From NCBI RefSeq assembly GCF_004004565.1, contig NZ_SACM01000003.1:434001-498000 (forward strand): a DNA stretch of 64,000 nucleotides, written 5' to 3'. The notes under the pieces were generated by a model. That model did not search any database, was not told the DNA's origin, and worked only from the letters and a program-made list of their open reading frames with translations. This document shows, piece after piece, positions 23,964-31,896 of this stretch. This stretch comes from Inhella crocodyli. GTDB lineage: Bacteria > Pseudomonadota > Gammaproteobacteria > Burkholderiales > Burkholderiaceae_C. The position numbers were made by a program, and so were the translations under genes. The number at the start of each line of letters is the position of its first letter. The first letter of the stretch is position 1.

Positions 23964-24440
23964 TCACCCCTGCGCCCGCGCCCGCCCCTGCGCCGACGCC
24001 AAGGGCCCCACCGCCGGCACCAGCGCCCCCGCCGCCCCCAGCCCGAAAGCGGGCATGTTGACGTACACGTTCTCGTAGCGGCCGGGGCCAACAAGGTAGG
24101 TTTCGTGCCAGATGCCGACGCTGCCGTCCGTGCCCACGGCGCGGTTGAAGGCGGCCCAGGCGGGCAGGTGCTGGGCGTCTTTGGCCTTGGCGTAGGCCAG
24201 CAGCTGGTCCAGCGAGCGCCAGTACTGCAGCATCAGCGTGGTGCGGCCGAAGTAGCTCTCGCCGTGCAGGAAGCCGAGTTCGGGCTTTTGCGCCAGCTCG
24301 CGCAGCATGCGGGGCATGGCGGCGATGACGGGGCCCCAGCGGTCCACGCGCCAGGGGCGGTTGAAGCGCATGCCGATGAGGAAGACGACGAAGTCGCCGT
24401 CCAGGCGGGCGGTCATGCGGGCGGGGTGGATCGCGCTCAT
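23964..24440 (-). CDS. DUF4188 (monooxygenase-like) family protein
   Basis: The 158-residue protein contains LDGDFVVFLIGMRFNRPWRV, PELGFLHGESYFGRTTLMLQ and YWRSLDQLLAYAKAKDAQHL, then GIWHETYLVGPGRYENVYVN, the pattern of DUF4188 proteins, which fold like ABM-type monooxygenases and heme-degrading dimers. The substrate is unknown. Its ATG overlaps the stop of the epimerase gene (ATGA at 24437-24440), so the two are translated together. It ends with an Ala/Arg-rich tail. Confidence 0.82.
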   Translation of the reverse strand: MSAIHPARMTARLDGDFVVFLIGMRFNRPWRVDRWGPVIAAMPRMLRELAQKPELGFLHGESYFGRTTLMLQYWRSLDQLLAYAKAKDAQHLPAWAAFNRAVGTDGSVGIWHETYLVGPGRYENVYVNMPAFGLGAAGALVPAVGPLASAQGRARAQG

Positions 24441-25429
24441 GCGGCCTCCGCGGCCACGGGGGTGGCCTGGGGGCCTTCGGGGCGCCAGGTGCGCAAGGTG
24501 GCGATGAGGGCCTCGTCCAGCGGGGTGTGGGGCAGGGCCTCGCCCAAGCGTTGGCGCAAGCGGGTGCCGTCGAGCTGGTGGGGCACGTCCCACAGGTAGC
24601 GCATGGTCAGCAGCTCGCGCAGCAGGGGCACGAAGGGCGCGGCCAGCTGCCAGGACCACCAGGCCATGGGCTTGGCGTGCACGTGCTCGATCCACCCCAG
24701 GCGCATGGCGGCGCGGGCCAGGCCTTCGAGCAGCTCGCGCCCGGTGAGGGTGTGGCCTTCAAAGTGCAGGCGTTCGTGGGCGTCGGCACCGCGGCGCTCG
24801 GCCAGGGCGACGAAGGCCTGGGCCAGGTCGGGCAGGTAGGCCCAGGCGTGGGACACGCCGTCCATGGGGCCGGGGTAGACGAGGCGGCCTTGGGGCAGCT
24901 TCTTGGCGATGAGCAGGTCCAGCCAGGTGCCGATGTTGGGGCCTTGGCCGGGGCCGAAGAAGTCGCCGGCGCGCAGCACGGCGCTGCGCAGGCGGCCGGC
25001 GGCGGCGCGCTCGGCCAGCTCGTGCTCCAGCTGCGCGCGCAGCTCGCCTTTGCGGGTGCTGGGGGCCTCGGGGGTGGTTTCGGTGAGCCGGGGCGGCATG
25101 CCGGCGCCGTAGGCGTACACATTGCCGGGCAGCAAGAAGGTGGCGCCCAGGCGCTCGGCCACGTCCATGCCCTGGCGGGCCAGGGGCAGCATCTCGGCGT
25201 CCCAGCGGGTGTAGAGCGGGTTCACGGCGTAGACCACGGCGCGCGCGCCTTGCGCGGCCTGGGCCAGGGCGGCGGTGTCGGCCAGCGGCAGGGTCAGGGC
25301 CAGGGGGCCGAGGCCGTCGGCGCGGCGGGCCTGGGCCAGCACGCGCCAGCCCGAGCTGGCAAAGGCCTGGACGGCGGCGCGGCCCAAGCGGCCTTGGGCG
25401 CCGAGGACGAGGACGGTGGGCAGGGGCAT
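24437..25429 (-). CDS. NAD(P)-dependent epimerase/dehydratase-like (atypical SDR)
   Basis: The 330-residue protein has the Rossmann motif GAQGRLG at residues 10-16, then VVYAVNPLYTRW, FLLPGNVYAYGAGMPP and RLRSAVLRAGDFFGPGQG, typical of extended or atypical short-chain dehydrogenases. The active-site Tyr-x-x-x-Lys is not evident (AYGAGMPPR instead), as in many atypical members. It is cytoplasmic and its substrate is unknown. It is transcribed divergently from the LysR regulator at 25544, a common arrangement for a LysR target, and is coupled to the DUF4188 gene. Confidence 0.85.
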   Translation of the reverse strand: MPLPTVLVLGAQGRLGRAAVQAFASSGWRVLAQARRADGLGPLALTLPLADTAALAQAAQGARAVVYAVNPLYTRWDAEMLPLARQGMDVAERLGATFLLPGNVYAYGAGMPPRLTETTPEAPSTRKGELRAQLEHELAERAAAGRLRSAVLRAGDFFGPGQGPNIGTWLDLLIAKKLPQGRLVYPGPMDGVSHAWAYLPDLAQAFVALAERRGADAHERLHFEGHTLTGRELLEGLARAAMRLGWIEHVHAKPMAWWSWQLAAPFVPLLRELLTMRYLWDVPHQLDGTRLRQRLGEALPHTPLDEALIATLRTWRPEGPQATPVAAEAA

Positions 25430-25543
25430 GGTGGGCTTTCCGGGGCTTGTGAACGGAGAACGAAGGGGCGAACCGAGGGTCGGTGGGGTTCACTGTGCCC
25501 AGCGCGCGTTCATTCCACAATCGGCCATCCCTGCAACCCAGCC

Positions 25544-26449
25544 ATGCGTTTTGGTATGAGCCCACTGCCCCGCTTCGATTGGTCCCTGGTGCCCAGCTTC
25601 CTGGCGGTGCTGGACGCCGGCAGCCTGATGGGCGCGGCCCGCGCGCTGAACGCGCAGCAGCCCACGCTGTCGCGCCACATCGCGGCGCTGGAGGCCCAGC
25701 TGGGGGTGGCCCTGTTCGAGCGCACGGGGCGCGGCGTGCAGCCCACGGCGGCGGCGCGCGCGCTGGCCGACGCCGCCCGCCACATGGCCGAGGGCGCCGA
25801 CCGGATGAACCAGCAGCTGCTGCGCCGCGCCAGCAGCATGCAGGGCACGGTGCGCGTCAGCGCCAGCCAGGTGCCGGCCGTGACCCTGCTGCCGCCGCTC
25901 TTGGCCGAGCTGCACCGGCAAGAGCCGGGTCTGCAGGTGGAGCTGGTGGCCACCAACGCCGTGAGCAACCTGCTGCGGCGCGAGGCCGACATCGCCCTGC
26001 GCATGCTGCGGCCCGTGCAAAGCGGGCTGGTGGCGCGCAAGCTGGGCGAGGTGGCGGTGGTGGCCTGCGCCCACGAGAGCTACCTGGCGCGCCGCGGCAC
26101 GCCCCGCGCGGTGGCCGACTTGGCCGGCCACACCCTGGTGGGCATGGACCGCGACCCGGGCATCTTGCAAGGCTTTGCCGCCGCGGGCATGCCGCTGACG
26201 CGCGAGCACTTCGCGCTGCGCACCGACGACCAAACGGCCTACGCCGCGCTGGTGATGGCGGGCGCGGGCATCGGCTTCATGGCGCGCTACTTGGTGGACA
26301 GCACGCCGGGCCTGGTGGCCCTGCTGCCCGAGCTGCCCACGCCGCGCCTGCCGGCGTGGCTGGTGGTGCACCGAGAAATTCGCGGCAGCCCGGCGGTGCG
26401 GCGGGTGTTCGACTTTTTGGCCGAGGCCCTGCCGCCCTTGCTGGCCTGA
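25544..26449 (+). CDS. LysR-family transcriptional regulator
   Basis: The protein of about 301 residues has the N-terminal winged-helix of LysR regulators (FLAVLDAGSLMGAARALNAQ, QPTLSRHIAALEAQLGVALF, ERTGRGVQPTAA) and a periplasmic-binding-type effector domain from about residue 95 (GTVRVSASQVPAVTLLPPLL). The ATG at 25544 is used; an in-frame ATG at 25556 is possible. It is divergent from the epimerase-DUF4188 pair, which it probably controls, and converges with hsp20. Confidence 0.92.
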   Translation: MRFGMSPLPRFDWSLVPSFLAVLDAGSLMGAARALNAQQPTLSRHIAALEAQLGVALFERTGRGVQPTAAARALADAARHMAEGADRMNQQLLRRASSMQGTVRVSASQVPAVTLLPPLLAELHRQEPGLQVELVATNAVSNLLRREADIALRMLRPVQSGLVARKLGEVAVVACAHESYLARRGTPRAVADLAGHTLVGMDRDPGILQGFAAAGMPLTREHFALRTDDQTAYAALVMAGAGIGFMARYLVDSTPGLVALLPELPTPRLPAWLVVHREIRGSPAVRRVFDFLAEALPPLLA

Positions 26450-26471
26450 GCGCCGGGGCGCCCGAACTCAG
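26446..26471. terminator. palindrome holding both stops of lysR and hsp20 genes
   Basis: CTGAG at 26446-26450 and CTCAG at 26467-26471 include the two convergent TGA stops; between them a GCGCC / GGCGC stem is possible. Stem is short and lacks a T-run. Reported because the same layout recurs at four other convergent ends in this window. Confidence 0.35.
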
Positions 26472-26905
26472 TCGATGCGAACGCGCTTTTGCCCGGCTGG
26501 CGCGCGGCGCTTGGGCAGGGTGAGCGTGAGCACACCGTGCTCGTACTTGGCCGAGGCCTCGCTGTCGTCGATGTCCACGGGCAGCTGGATGCTGCGGGCC
26601 ACGGTGCCGTAGTAGCGCTCGCTGCGCACCACGCGCTCGGCCCGGCCCTCGCCCTCGCGCTGGGCGTCGAGCTGCTTGACCTCGGCGCGCAGGGTCACCA
26701 AACCGCCATCGATGTCGACGTGGATGTCGTCCTTGGCCACGCCCGGCAGCTCGGCCAGCACGGTGTAGGCCTTGTCGGACTCTTTGACGTCCAGGCGGAT
26801 GCGCTCGGGCAGCGCGTCGCCGTGCAGAGGGCGCACAAAGAAGCCGGGCGAGGCGTCGCGGAACAGGTCGTCGAAGAGGTTGGCTCGGATGGGGAAGCGG
26901 TTCAT
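26468..26905 (-). CDS. Hsp20/alpha-crystallin small heat-shock protein
   Basis: The 145-residue protein has the alpha-crystallin domain at about residues 35-135: RLDVKESDKAYTVLAELPGV, DDIHVDIDGGLVTLRAEV, RSERYYGTVARSIQLPVDID and YEHGVLTLTLPKR, with a C-terminal VRI motif that fits the I-x-I contact. Such chaperones bind unfolding proteins and form oligomers in the cytoplasm. The ATG at 26905 has GGGAG upstream. A sigma-32-type promoter about 107 bases upstream, at 27012-27039, supports heat induction. Confidence 0.93.
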   Translation of the reverse strand: MNRFPIRANLFDDLFRDASPGFFVRPLHGDALPERIRLDVKESDKAYTVLAELPGVAKDDIHVDIDGGLVTLRAEVKQLDAQREGEGRAERVVRSERYYGTVARSIQLPVDIDDSEASAKYEHGVLTLTLPKRRAPAGQKRVRID

Positions 26906-27011
26906 GGGGGGAACTCCCGTGGAAGGCATGGAAGAAGACGGCCCCGATCGGCCCGCAGGCCGCGTTGGGGCACCCACTCAGCGACGCTCCGGATCGCGCT
27001 GCAGGGAGGAA

Positions 27012-27039
27012 CTTAGGGGCGCCCCGGCGGACTTTCAAC
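27012..27039 (-). promoter_or_regulatory. sigma-32 (heat-shock) promoter of hsp20
   Basis: On the minus strand GTTGAAA is followed after 13 bases by CCCCTAAG, against the sigma-32 consensus CTTGAAA, 11-16 bases, CCCCATNT. It leaves a leader of roughly 95-100 bases before the hsp20 ATG, with GGGAG of the ribosome-binding site able to pair with the CCC stretch that follows. The region 26906-27192 otherwise holds no gene. Confidence 0.7.
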
Positions 27040-27192
27040 ACCCCCGTGCGGGCGGCTTGATCGACGTCAAACGTGCCAGGCGCCGCACAAAAGCGCACCT
27101 GACCTTTTGCCAGGGGCCCACCTTTCGCTAAGCTGTTACCAACCCTCACGCATTTGGGGTGCGCCCGCCACGCGGCCGTGCCCGCTTCACCC

Positions 27193-28482
27193 ATGACCGA
27201 CGACCTCCTTTGGATCTTGGCCGCCGTGGCCGTGCTGGCGGTGGCCGTGTTTGGCCTGCGCCAATGGCAAGCCAAGCAACGGCGCGACGCCGAGGCGATG
27301 GCCGAGATCCAGGCCAGCCTCGAACCCACCTCCGAAGAGGCCGCGGCCGAGTCCGCCCCGGGCGAGGCGGTGGTCGACGCCACCCCTGACGCCGCCAGCG
27401 CCGACGGCGCGGCCCCCACGCCCGCAGCGACCGAGCACGCCGACACCGAGTGGGTGCCGCCCGAGGCCGCCCCCACGCCGCTGCCCGACGACCCCGAGGC
27501 CCAGGCCGAGGCCGAGCGCTACGCCGCCTTGGTGCAGGCCCTGGCCGACGACGACGCGGCCACCGTGGCCGCCGTGAAGGCCGAGGCCGAGCAGGCCGAA
27601 GCCGCCCGTGCCGCCGAAGCGGCGCGCTTGGAGGCCGAGAGCCTGGCCGTGGAGCAAGCGGCGCTCGCCGCCGAGGCCGAGCGCGAAGAAGCGCAGCGCC
27701 TGGCCGCGGAGGCAGAAGCCGCTGCCGCGGCGGAAGCGGCCGCTGAGGCCGAGCGGCTGGAGGCCGAACGTTTGGCCGCCGAGGCCGCCGCCGAAGCCGC
27801 CCGGCAGGCCGAGGCAGAGGCCCGCGCCGCGGCCGAGGCGGCCGCCCGCGAAGCCGCTGCGCGTGCCGAGGCCGAGCGGCTTGAAGCCGAACGCCTGACG
27901 GCCGAGGCCGCCGCCCAAGCCGAGGCCGCACGCCTGGCCGAAGAAGCAGCCGCCCGTGAAGCCGCAGCCCGTGCCGAGGCCGAGCGCGTGGCGGCGGAAG
28001 CAGCGGCGCAGGCCGAGGCCGAACGCCAGGCCGCAGCGGCGGCGGCTGCCGCTGCGGCTGCCGCCAGCGCGGCGGCCGTGCCCACCCGCCCCTTGGCCCC
28101 TGGCGAAACCATCGTGATGGTGGTCGACGACTCGAAGATCGTGCGCGTCAAGACCAGCCGCGCCCTGGCCCCGCAGGGCTACCAGGTGGTGCTGGCCGAA
28201 AGCGGCGAAGAGGCCGTGGAGAAGATGGCCGCCCAGCTGCCGCACGTGATCATCACGGACGTGGAAATGCCCGGCATGGACGGCTTCGAGCTGACGCGCC
28301 TGGTGCGCAACGACCCGCGCACGGCGACGCTGCCCGTCATCATGATCACCGGCGCCGACGACCGCCAAGAGGCCGCGGCCGCCGCCGGCGTGACCGAGCT
28401 TTTGGGCAAGCCTTACTCCGAAGAGAAGCTGATCGCCAGCATCGAGCAGGCCCGCTTGGCCGTGCAGGTGGCGGTGGGCTGA
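27193..28482 (+). CDS. membrane-tethered receiver protein with long Ala/Glu coiled coil
   Basis: The 429-residue protein has one membrane span (about residues 4-22, DLLWILAAVAVLAVAVFGL), an acidic linker, a long Ala/Glu/Arg-rich region (about 110-300) made of AEAERLEAERLAAEAA-type units that would form a TolA-like helix or coiled coil, and a C-terminal receiver domain with Asp312-Asp313, phospho-acceptor Asp356 (IITDVEMPGMDG) and Lys406 (LLGKPYSE). No output domain follows. It may place a phosphorylation switch away from the inner membrane. The ATG at 27193 puts the span at the N-terminus. No kinase is adjacent. Confidence 0.85.
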   Translation: MTDDLLWILAAVAVLAVAVFGLRQWQAKQRRDAEAMAEIQASLEPTSEEAAAESAPGEAVVDATPDAASADGAAPTPAATEHADTEWVPPEAAPTPLPDDPEAQAEAERYAALVQALADDDAATVAAVKAEAEQAEAARAAEAARLEAESLAVEQAALAAEAEREEAQRLAAEAEAAAAAEAAAEAERLEAERLAAEAAAEAARQAEAEARAAAEAAAREAAARAEAERLEAERLTAEAAAQAEAARLAEEAAAREAAARAEAERVAAEAAAQAEAERQAAAAAAAAAAAASAAAVPTRPLAPGETIVMVVDDSKIVRVKTSRALAPQGYQVVLAESGEEAVEKMAAQLPHVIITDVEMPGMDGFELTRLVRNDPRTATLPVIMITGADDRQEAAAAAGVTELLGKPYSEEKLIASIEQARLAVQVAVG

Positions 28483-28486
28483 ACCG

Positions 28487-28508
28487 CGGCGGCCGCCAGG
28501 GGCCGCCG
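28487..28508 (+). terminator. hairpin after the receiver-protein gene
   Basis: CGGCGGCC at 28487-28494 pairs with GGCCGCCG at 28501-28508 around a 6-base loop, five bases after the stop. A short GGGC/GCCC pair follows, but no T-run. Confidence 0.45.
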
Positions 28509-28606
28509 AGGGCAGCGCCCTAGGGGTCATTCCGGGCCTGTCGCGGGCCAGGGCTTGGGGATGATGCGCGCCCTCATTCACCCCAATTTCAGAAAGCCCT
28601 TTCCCC

Positions 28607-29095
28607 ATGGCCCTGGTCATCAAGAAGTGGTCCGCCAGCCGCACCCCCGACGCCAACGGCAACTACGTGCACCTGGTCGGCCGCGAAGCCGGCTTGTTCG
28701 CTTGGCTGCTGTCCTTGCTGGGCATCGACCCGACCACCGAGATCGAGATCAAGGACAAGCTGATCGTCTTCACGCAGGGCTCGCTGTCGGGCAAGCAAAA
28801 GCGCGTGATCCCGATGCAGTCGGTGTGCTCGGCCTACTACGGCTACATCAAGCCCTGGCAGGCCGCGGTGGTGCTGGGCATCGTGCTGATGCCGATCTTC
28901 TTCCTCGGCCTGCTGGTCGGCCCGCTGTACTACTTCCTGAACAAGGAACTGACGGTTGGCGTGGTCGAGAACTCCGGCTGGTCGGGCGGCTTCGCCTTCA
29001 AGCGCTCGGTCATCGAGGGCCAGAACATCGACGAGGCGCAGGCCTACGAGGTGATCGACATCGTGCGCAGCCTGATCGAGGCCAAAACGGCCTGA
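28607..29095 (+). CDS. conserved membrane protein of unknown function (162 aa)
   Basis: The protein starts MALVIKKWSASRTPDANGNY and has a strand-rich part (VHLVGREAGLFAWLLSLLGI, then EIEIKDKLIVFTQGSLSGKQ and KRVIPMQSVCSAYYGY), two close membrane spans at about residues 84-112 (AAVVLGIVLMPIFFLGLLVG) and a C-terminal amphipathic helix. The strands around the membrane hairpin recall bacterial PH-like (bPH) membrane proteins, but this is only a structural impression. A clean terminator at 29120-29142 follows, so its transcript ends here. Confidence 0.75.
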   Translation: MALVIKKWSASRTPDANGNYVHLVGREAGLFAWLLSLLGIDPTTEIEIKDKLIVFTQGSLSGKQKRVIPMQSVCSAYYGYIKPWQAAVVLGIVLMPIFFLGLLVGPLYYFLNKELTVGVVENSGWSGGFAFKRSVIEGQNIDEAQAYEVIDIVRSLIEAKTA

Positions 29096-29119
29096 TCCGG
29101 GCCAGCCGCTCGTCAACCA

Positions 29120-29142
29120 GGGCGCCCACAGGCGCCCTTTTT
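29120..29142 (+). terminator. intrinsic terminator
   Basis: GGGCGCC at 29120-29126 pairs with GGCGCCC at 29131-29137 around CACA, followed by five T (29138-29142). Ends the transcript of the gene at 28607-29095 and separates it from the convergent histidine-kinase gene. Confidence 0.9.
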
Positions 29143-29151
29143 CATGCGCGC

Positions 29152-30576
29152 TCAGCCCTTGGCCAGCGGCAGGCTCACGGTGACCACCAGGCCCTGCGGC
29201 GCGTGGCCGGCCACGGCCACCCGGCCGCCGTGGCGCTCGGCGATCTCTTTGACGATGGCCAGGCCCAGGCCGCAGCCGCCGCCCTCGTGCGTGGCGCGCA
29301 CGAAGCGCTCGAGCACCTTGTCGTGCCAGTGCGCGGGCAGGCCCGGGCCGGTGTCGGTGACGCTGAGCTGCACCTCGTTGGCCAGCACCAGCACGCGCAC
29401 CGTCACCTCGGCGCCGCGGCCGGCGTAGTGCAGGGCGTTGTCGATCAGGTTGGCCAGGGCCTCGCGCAGCAGCGTGGGGTGGCCGCGCACCGGGGCCACG
29501 GGGCTGCTGCTGTCGTCCAGGCCCAGGTCCAGCCCAGCGGCCAGGGCGCGGGGCACCCACTCGGCGGTCAACTCGCGGGCGAGCTTGGCCAGGTCCAGGG
29601 CTTGGAAGGTCTGCGCGCCGCCGGCCTCGGGCTCGGCGCGGGCCAGGCTCAGCAGCTGGGCCACCAAGTGCGCGCTGCGCGTGGCGCCCTCCACCACGCG
29701 GCGCAAGCGTTCGCGTTGGGCGGGGTCGTCGGCGTCGGCCAGCGCGATCTCGGCCTGGCCCTTCAAGCCGGCCAGGGGCGTGCGCAGCTGGTGGGCGGCG
29801 TCGGCGATGAAGCGGCGCTGGCCCTGCACGGTGCGCTGCACGGCGTCCAGCAGCTGGTTGATGGCCATGGCCAGCGAGCGCAGCTCGGTGGGCGCCACGT
29901 CGAGCTGGATGGCGCGCAGGTCGTCGGGGGCGCGGCCCTCCACGGCCTTGCGCAGGCGGTGGATGGGCGCCAGGCCGGCGCGCACGCCGGCCCAGACGAT
30001 GAGGCTCATGATGACCATGAGCACCGACAGGGGCAGCACGGTGTCGATGAGCAGGCGCTGCGTCAGCTCTTGGCGGTTGGCGCTGCTGCGCGCCACCTGC
30101 ACGCGCATGGTGGTCGGCGGGCCCTCGGGCTCGCCCACCTGCAGGGTGAGCGAGGCCACGCGCAGGTCTTGTGGGGCCTGGCCTTCCTCGCCGGGCAGCT
30201 GGCCGTCGTACACCAGGGGCTGGCCCAGGGTTTCGTTCACGCGGGCGCGCTGCGGGGGCTCGGGCAGGTTGCGGTTGCCCAGGATGAACTGGCCGGGCGG
30301 CGAGCTGACGGTGTAGAGCAGCTTGTCGTTGGGGTCGGCCTCGAGCACGTCTTGCGCGGCGCGGGGCAGGTCGATCACCAGGCCGTGGCCCAGGGGCTTG
30401 ATCTGGCGCGACAGGGCGCGCGTGGCCTGCAGCAGGCTGGCGTCCACGGCCTCGGTGGCGTAGCGCTCGGCCAGCTTGTAGGTGAACAGCGCGCCCGCGG
30501 CCCACAGCACCAGCTGCGGCAGCAGCAGCCACAGCAGCAGCTGGCGCTGCAGCGAGGCGGGCTGCGCCGGGCTCAT
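29152..30576 (-). CDS. sensor histidine kinase (TctE/QseC type)
   Basis: The 474-residue protein has spans at about residues 12-32 and 178-198 with a sensor loop of some 145 residues between them (TctE_N-like: ASLLQATRALSRQIKPLGHG, LLYTVSSPPGQFILGN), a HAMP region, the phospho-acceptor His262 (IADAAHQLRTPLAGLKGQAE), an N-box (ALANLIDNALHYA) and G boxes (VTDTGPGLP, GCGLGLAIVKEIAERHGG). The ATG at 30576 overlaps the stop of the response regulator (ATGA). No tricarboxylate transporter lies nearby, so its ligand is uncertain. Confidence 0.93.
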   Translation of the reverse strand: MSPAQPASLQRQLLLWLLLPQLVLWAAGALFTYKLAERYATEAVDASLLQATRALSRQIKPLGHGLVIDLPRAAQDVLEADPNDKLLYTVSSPPGQFILGNRNLPEPPQRARVNETLGQPLVYDGQLPGEEGQAPQDLRVASLTLQVGEPEGPPTTMRVQVARSSANRQELTQRLLIDTVLPLSVLMVIMSLIVWAGVRAGLAPIHRLRKAVEGRAPDDLRAIQLDVAPTELRSLAMAINQLLDAVQRTVQGQRRFIADAAHQLRTPLAGLKGQAEIALADADDPAQRERLRRVVEGATRSAHLVAQLLSLARAEPEAGGAQTFQALDLAKLARELTAEWVPRALAAGLDLGLDDSSSPVAPVRGHPTLLREALANLIDNALHYAGRGAEVTVRVLVLANEVQLSVTDTGPGLPAHWHDKVLERFVRATHEGGGCGLGLAIVKEIAERHGGRVAVAGHAPQGLVVTVSLPLAKG

Positions 30577-31253
30577 GGCGCGGCTTGCGCTTCCAGCAGG
30601 TAGCCCAGGCCGCGCACGGTGCGCACGGCCACGCCGGCGCCTTCGAGCTTCTTGCGCAGGCGGTGGATGTAGACCTCGATGGCGTTGCTCTGCGGCTCGC
30701 CGCCGTCTTGGCCCCAGGTCTGCAGGATTTGCTCTTTGGTGACGACGCGGTCGCGCTGCGCCATCAAGAGCTCCAGCAGCAGCCACTCGCGCGGGCTGAG
30801 CTCCAGGGGCTGCTCGTCGACCAGGGCGCGGCGGCTGTCGGCGTCGAGCGTGAGCTGGCCCAGGCTTTGCCCGCGCGGGGCGCTGGGGCTCAGGCGCGCG
30901 CGGCGCAGCAGGGCGTTGAGCCGGGCTTCGAGCTCGGGGAAGTCGAAGGGCTTGGTCAGGTAGTCGTCGGCGCCGGCGTTGAGGCCGGCCACGCGGTCTT
31001 CGAGGCCGTCGCGCGCGGTGAGCAGCAGCACCGGCAGGGCCGGCTGGGTGACGCGCACGCGCTGCAGCACGGTCAGGCCGTCGACCATGGGCAGGCCGAT
31101 GTCGAGCACGGCGGCGTCGAAGGCCTGGCGGCCCAGCAGGAACTCGGCCACGGCGCCGTTGGGCGCGTGCTCCACGGTGAAGCCCGCGCGGCGCATCTGC
31201 GCGCACAGCGCATCGGCCAGCAGGGCGTCGTCTTCGGCCAGCATCAGGTTCAT
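30573..31253 (-). CDS. OmpR-family response regulator (TctD/QseB type)
   Basis: The 226-residue protein has a receiver domain with Asp8-Asp9, phospho-acceptor Asp51 (AVLDIGLPMVDG) and Lys101 (DDYLTKPFDFPELEARL), and a winged-helix domain (LSPREWLLLELLMAQRDRVV, NAIEVYIHRLRKKLEG, VRTVRGLGYLL). It is encoded upstream of and overlapping its kinase. The ATG at 31253 is preferred over a TTG at 31259. The target genes are unknown; the divergent direction is blocked by the convergent-facing DUF6882 gene on the same strand. Confidence 0.93.
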   Translation of the reverse strand: MNLMLAEDDALLADALCAQMRRAGFTVEHAPNGAVAEFLLGRQAFDAAVLDIGLPMVDGLTVLQRVRVTQPALPVLLLTARDGLEDRVAGLNAGADDYLTKPFDFPELEARLNALLRRARLSPSAPRGQSLGQLTLDADSRRALVDEQPLELSPREWLLLELLMAQRDRVVTKEQILQTWGQDGGEPQSNAIEVYIHRLRKKLEGAGVAVRTVRGLGYLLEAQAAP

Positions 31254-31291
31254 GAACAAACTTTAATGAACCTGATCACGGCCGGACAGGC

Positions 31292-31825
31292 TCACTTTCC
31301 CGGAGGGCGGGAGATGCTGACCTCGCCAAACGTGACGAACAGGCGCACCGTGCCCGAGTAGCCGCGGTACACGCCTTTCGCGTCCCCCAGGCGGCTGGCC
31401 ACGGCGGCAAAGGCCCAGGCCTCTTCTTCGCCACAGCGCACCACCCGGGTGTTGAACTTGGGAAGACGCTCGCGCTCGCCCCACTGGCGGGCCAACTCGG
31501 CGTGCTGGCGCAAGGCCGGCGGCACGGCAGCGTGGTCCCAGCCCCATTGGAAGCTGGCCGTTTCGGTGTCGTAGGTGCCCACCACTTGCAGCGGCGCTTC
31601 GGCGCGGCGGCCGTCGGCGAACTCGAAGCTCAGCACGCCACGCGACAGGTCGGCCGACCAGCGCTTGGCCTTGCCCAAGCCCCATTGGGCTGCATGGGCC
31701 TCGGCCTGCTGTTGCATGGTGGCCAGCGAGGCCTGGATGAAGGCCTCGGGCGACTCGGCGTGCGCCGGGGTGGGCAGGGCCCAGGTCAACAGGGCACACA
31801 GCAACAGCGAAGCAAGGCGCGTCAT
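31292..31825 (-). CDS. exported DUF6882-like protein
   Basis: The 177-residue protein has a signal peptide (MTRLASLLLCALLTWALPTP, cleavage after AHA), then an N-terminal helix (EAFIQASLATMQQQAEAHAA), GVLSFEFADGRRAEAPLQVV and TYDTETASFQWGWDHAAVPP, which fits the DUF6882 family (a strand pattern ending in a T-x-x-W-x-W-type motif). Function unknown. The ATG at 31825 is chosen because it immediately precedes the signal peptide. It lies between the response regulator and a divergent esterase gene. Confidence 0.65.
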   Translation of the reverse strand: MTRLASLLLCALLTWALPTPAHAESPEAFIQASLATMQQQAEAHAAQWGLGKAKRWSADLSRGVLSFEFADGRRAEAPLQVVGTYDTETASFQWGWDHAAVPPALRQHAELARQWGERERLPKFNTRVVRCGEEEAWAFAAVASRLGDAKGVYRGYSGTVRLFVTFGEVSISRPPGK

Positions 31826-31896
31826 GGCGGGGCAGGCAGGCAAAGGCAAAGCCGGAGTGTCCCCCGCCCGGCCCGCGGCCCCCACAATCGCCGCCC

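Noticed and set aside
27540-28080. A repetitive tract suspected to be a tandem repeat array or CRISPR-like region
   Set aside because: It is in-frame coding sequence for an Ala/Glu coiled coil; the units vary in length and there are no spacers.
29152-31253. TctDE regulating tricarboxylate transport
   Set aside because: The sensor resembles TctE, but no tctABC genes are present, so no specific symbol was given.
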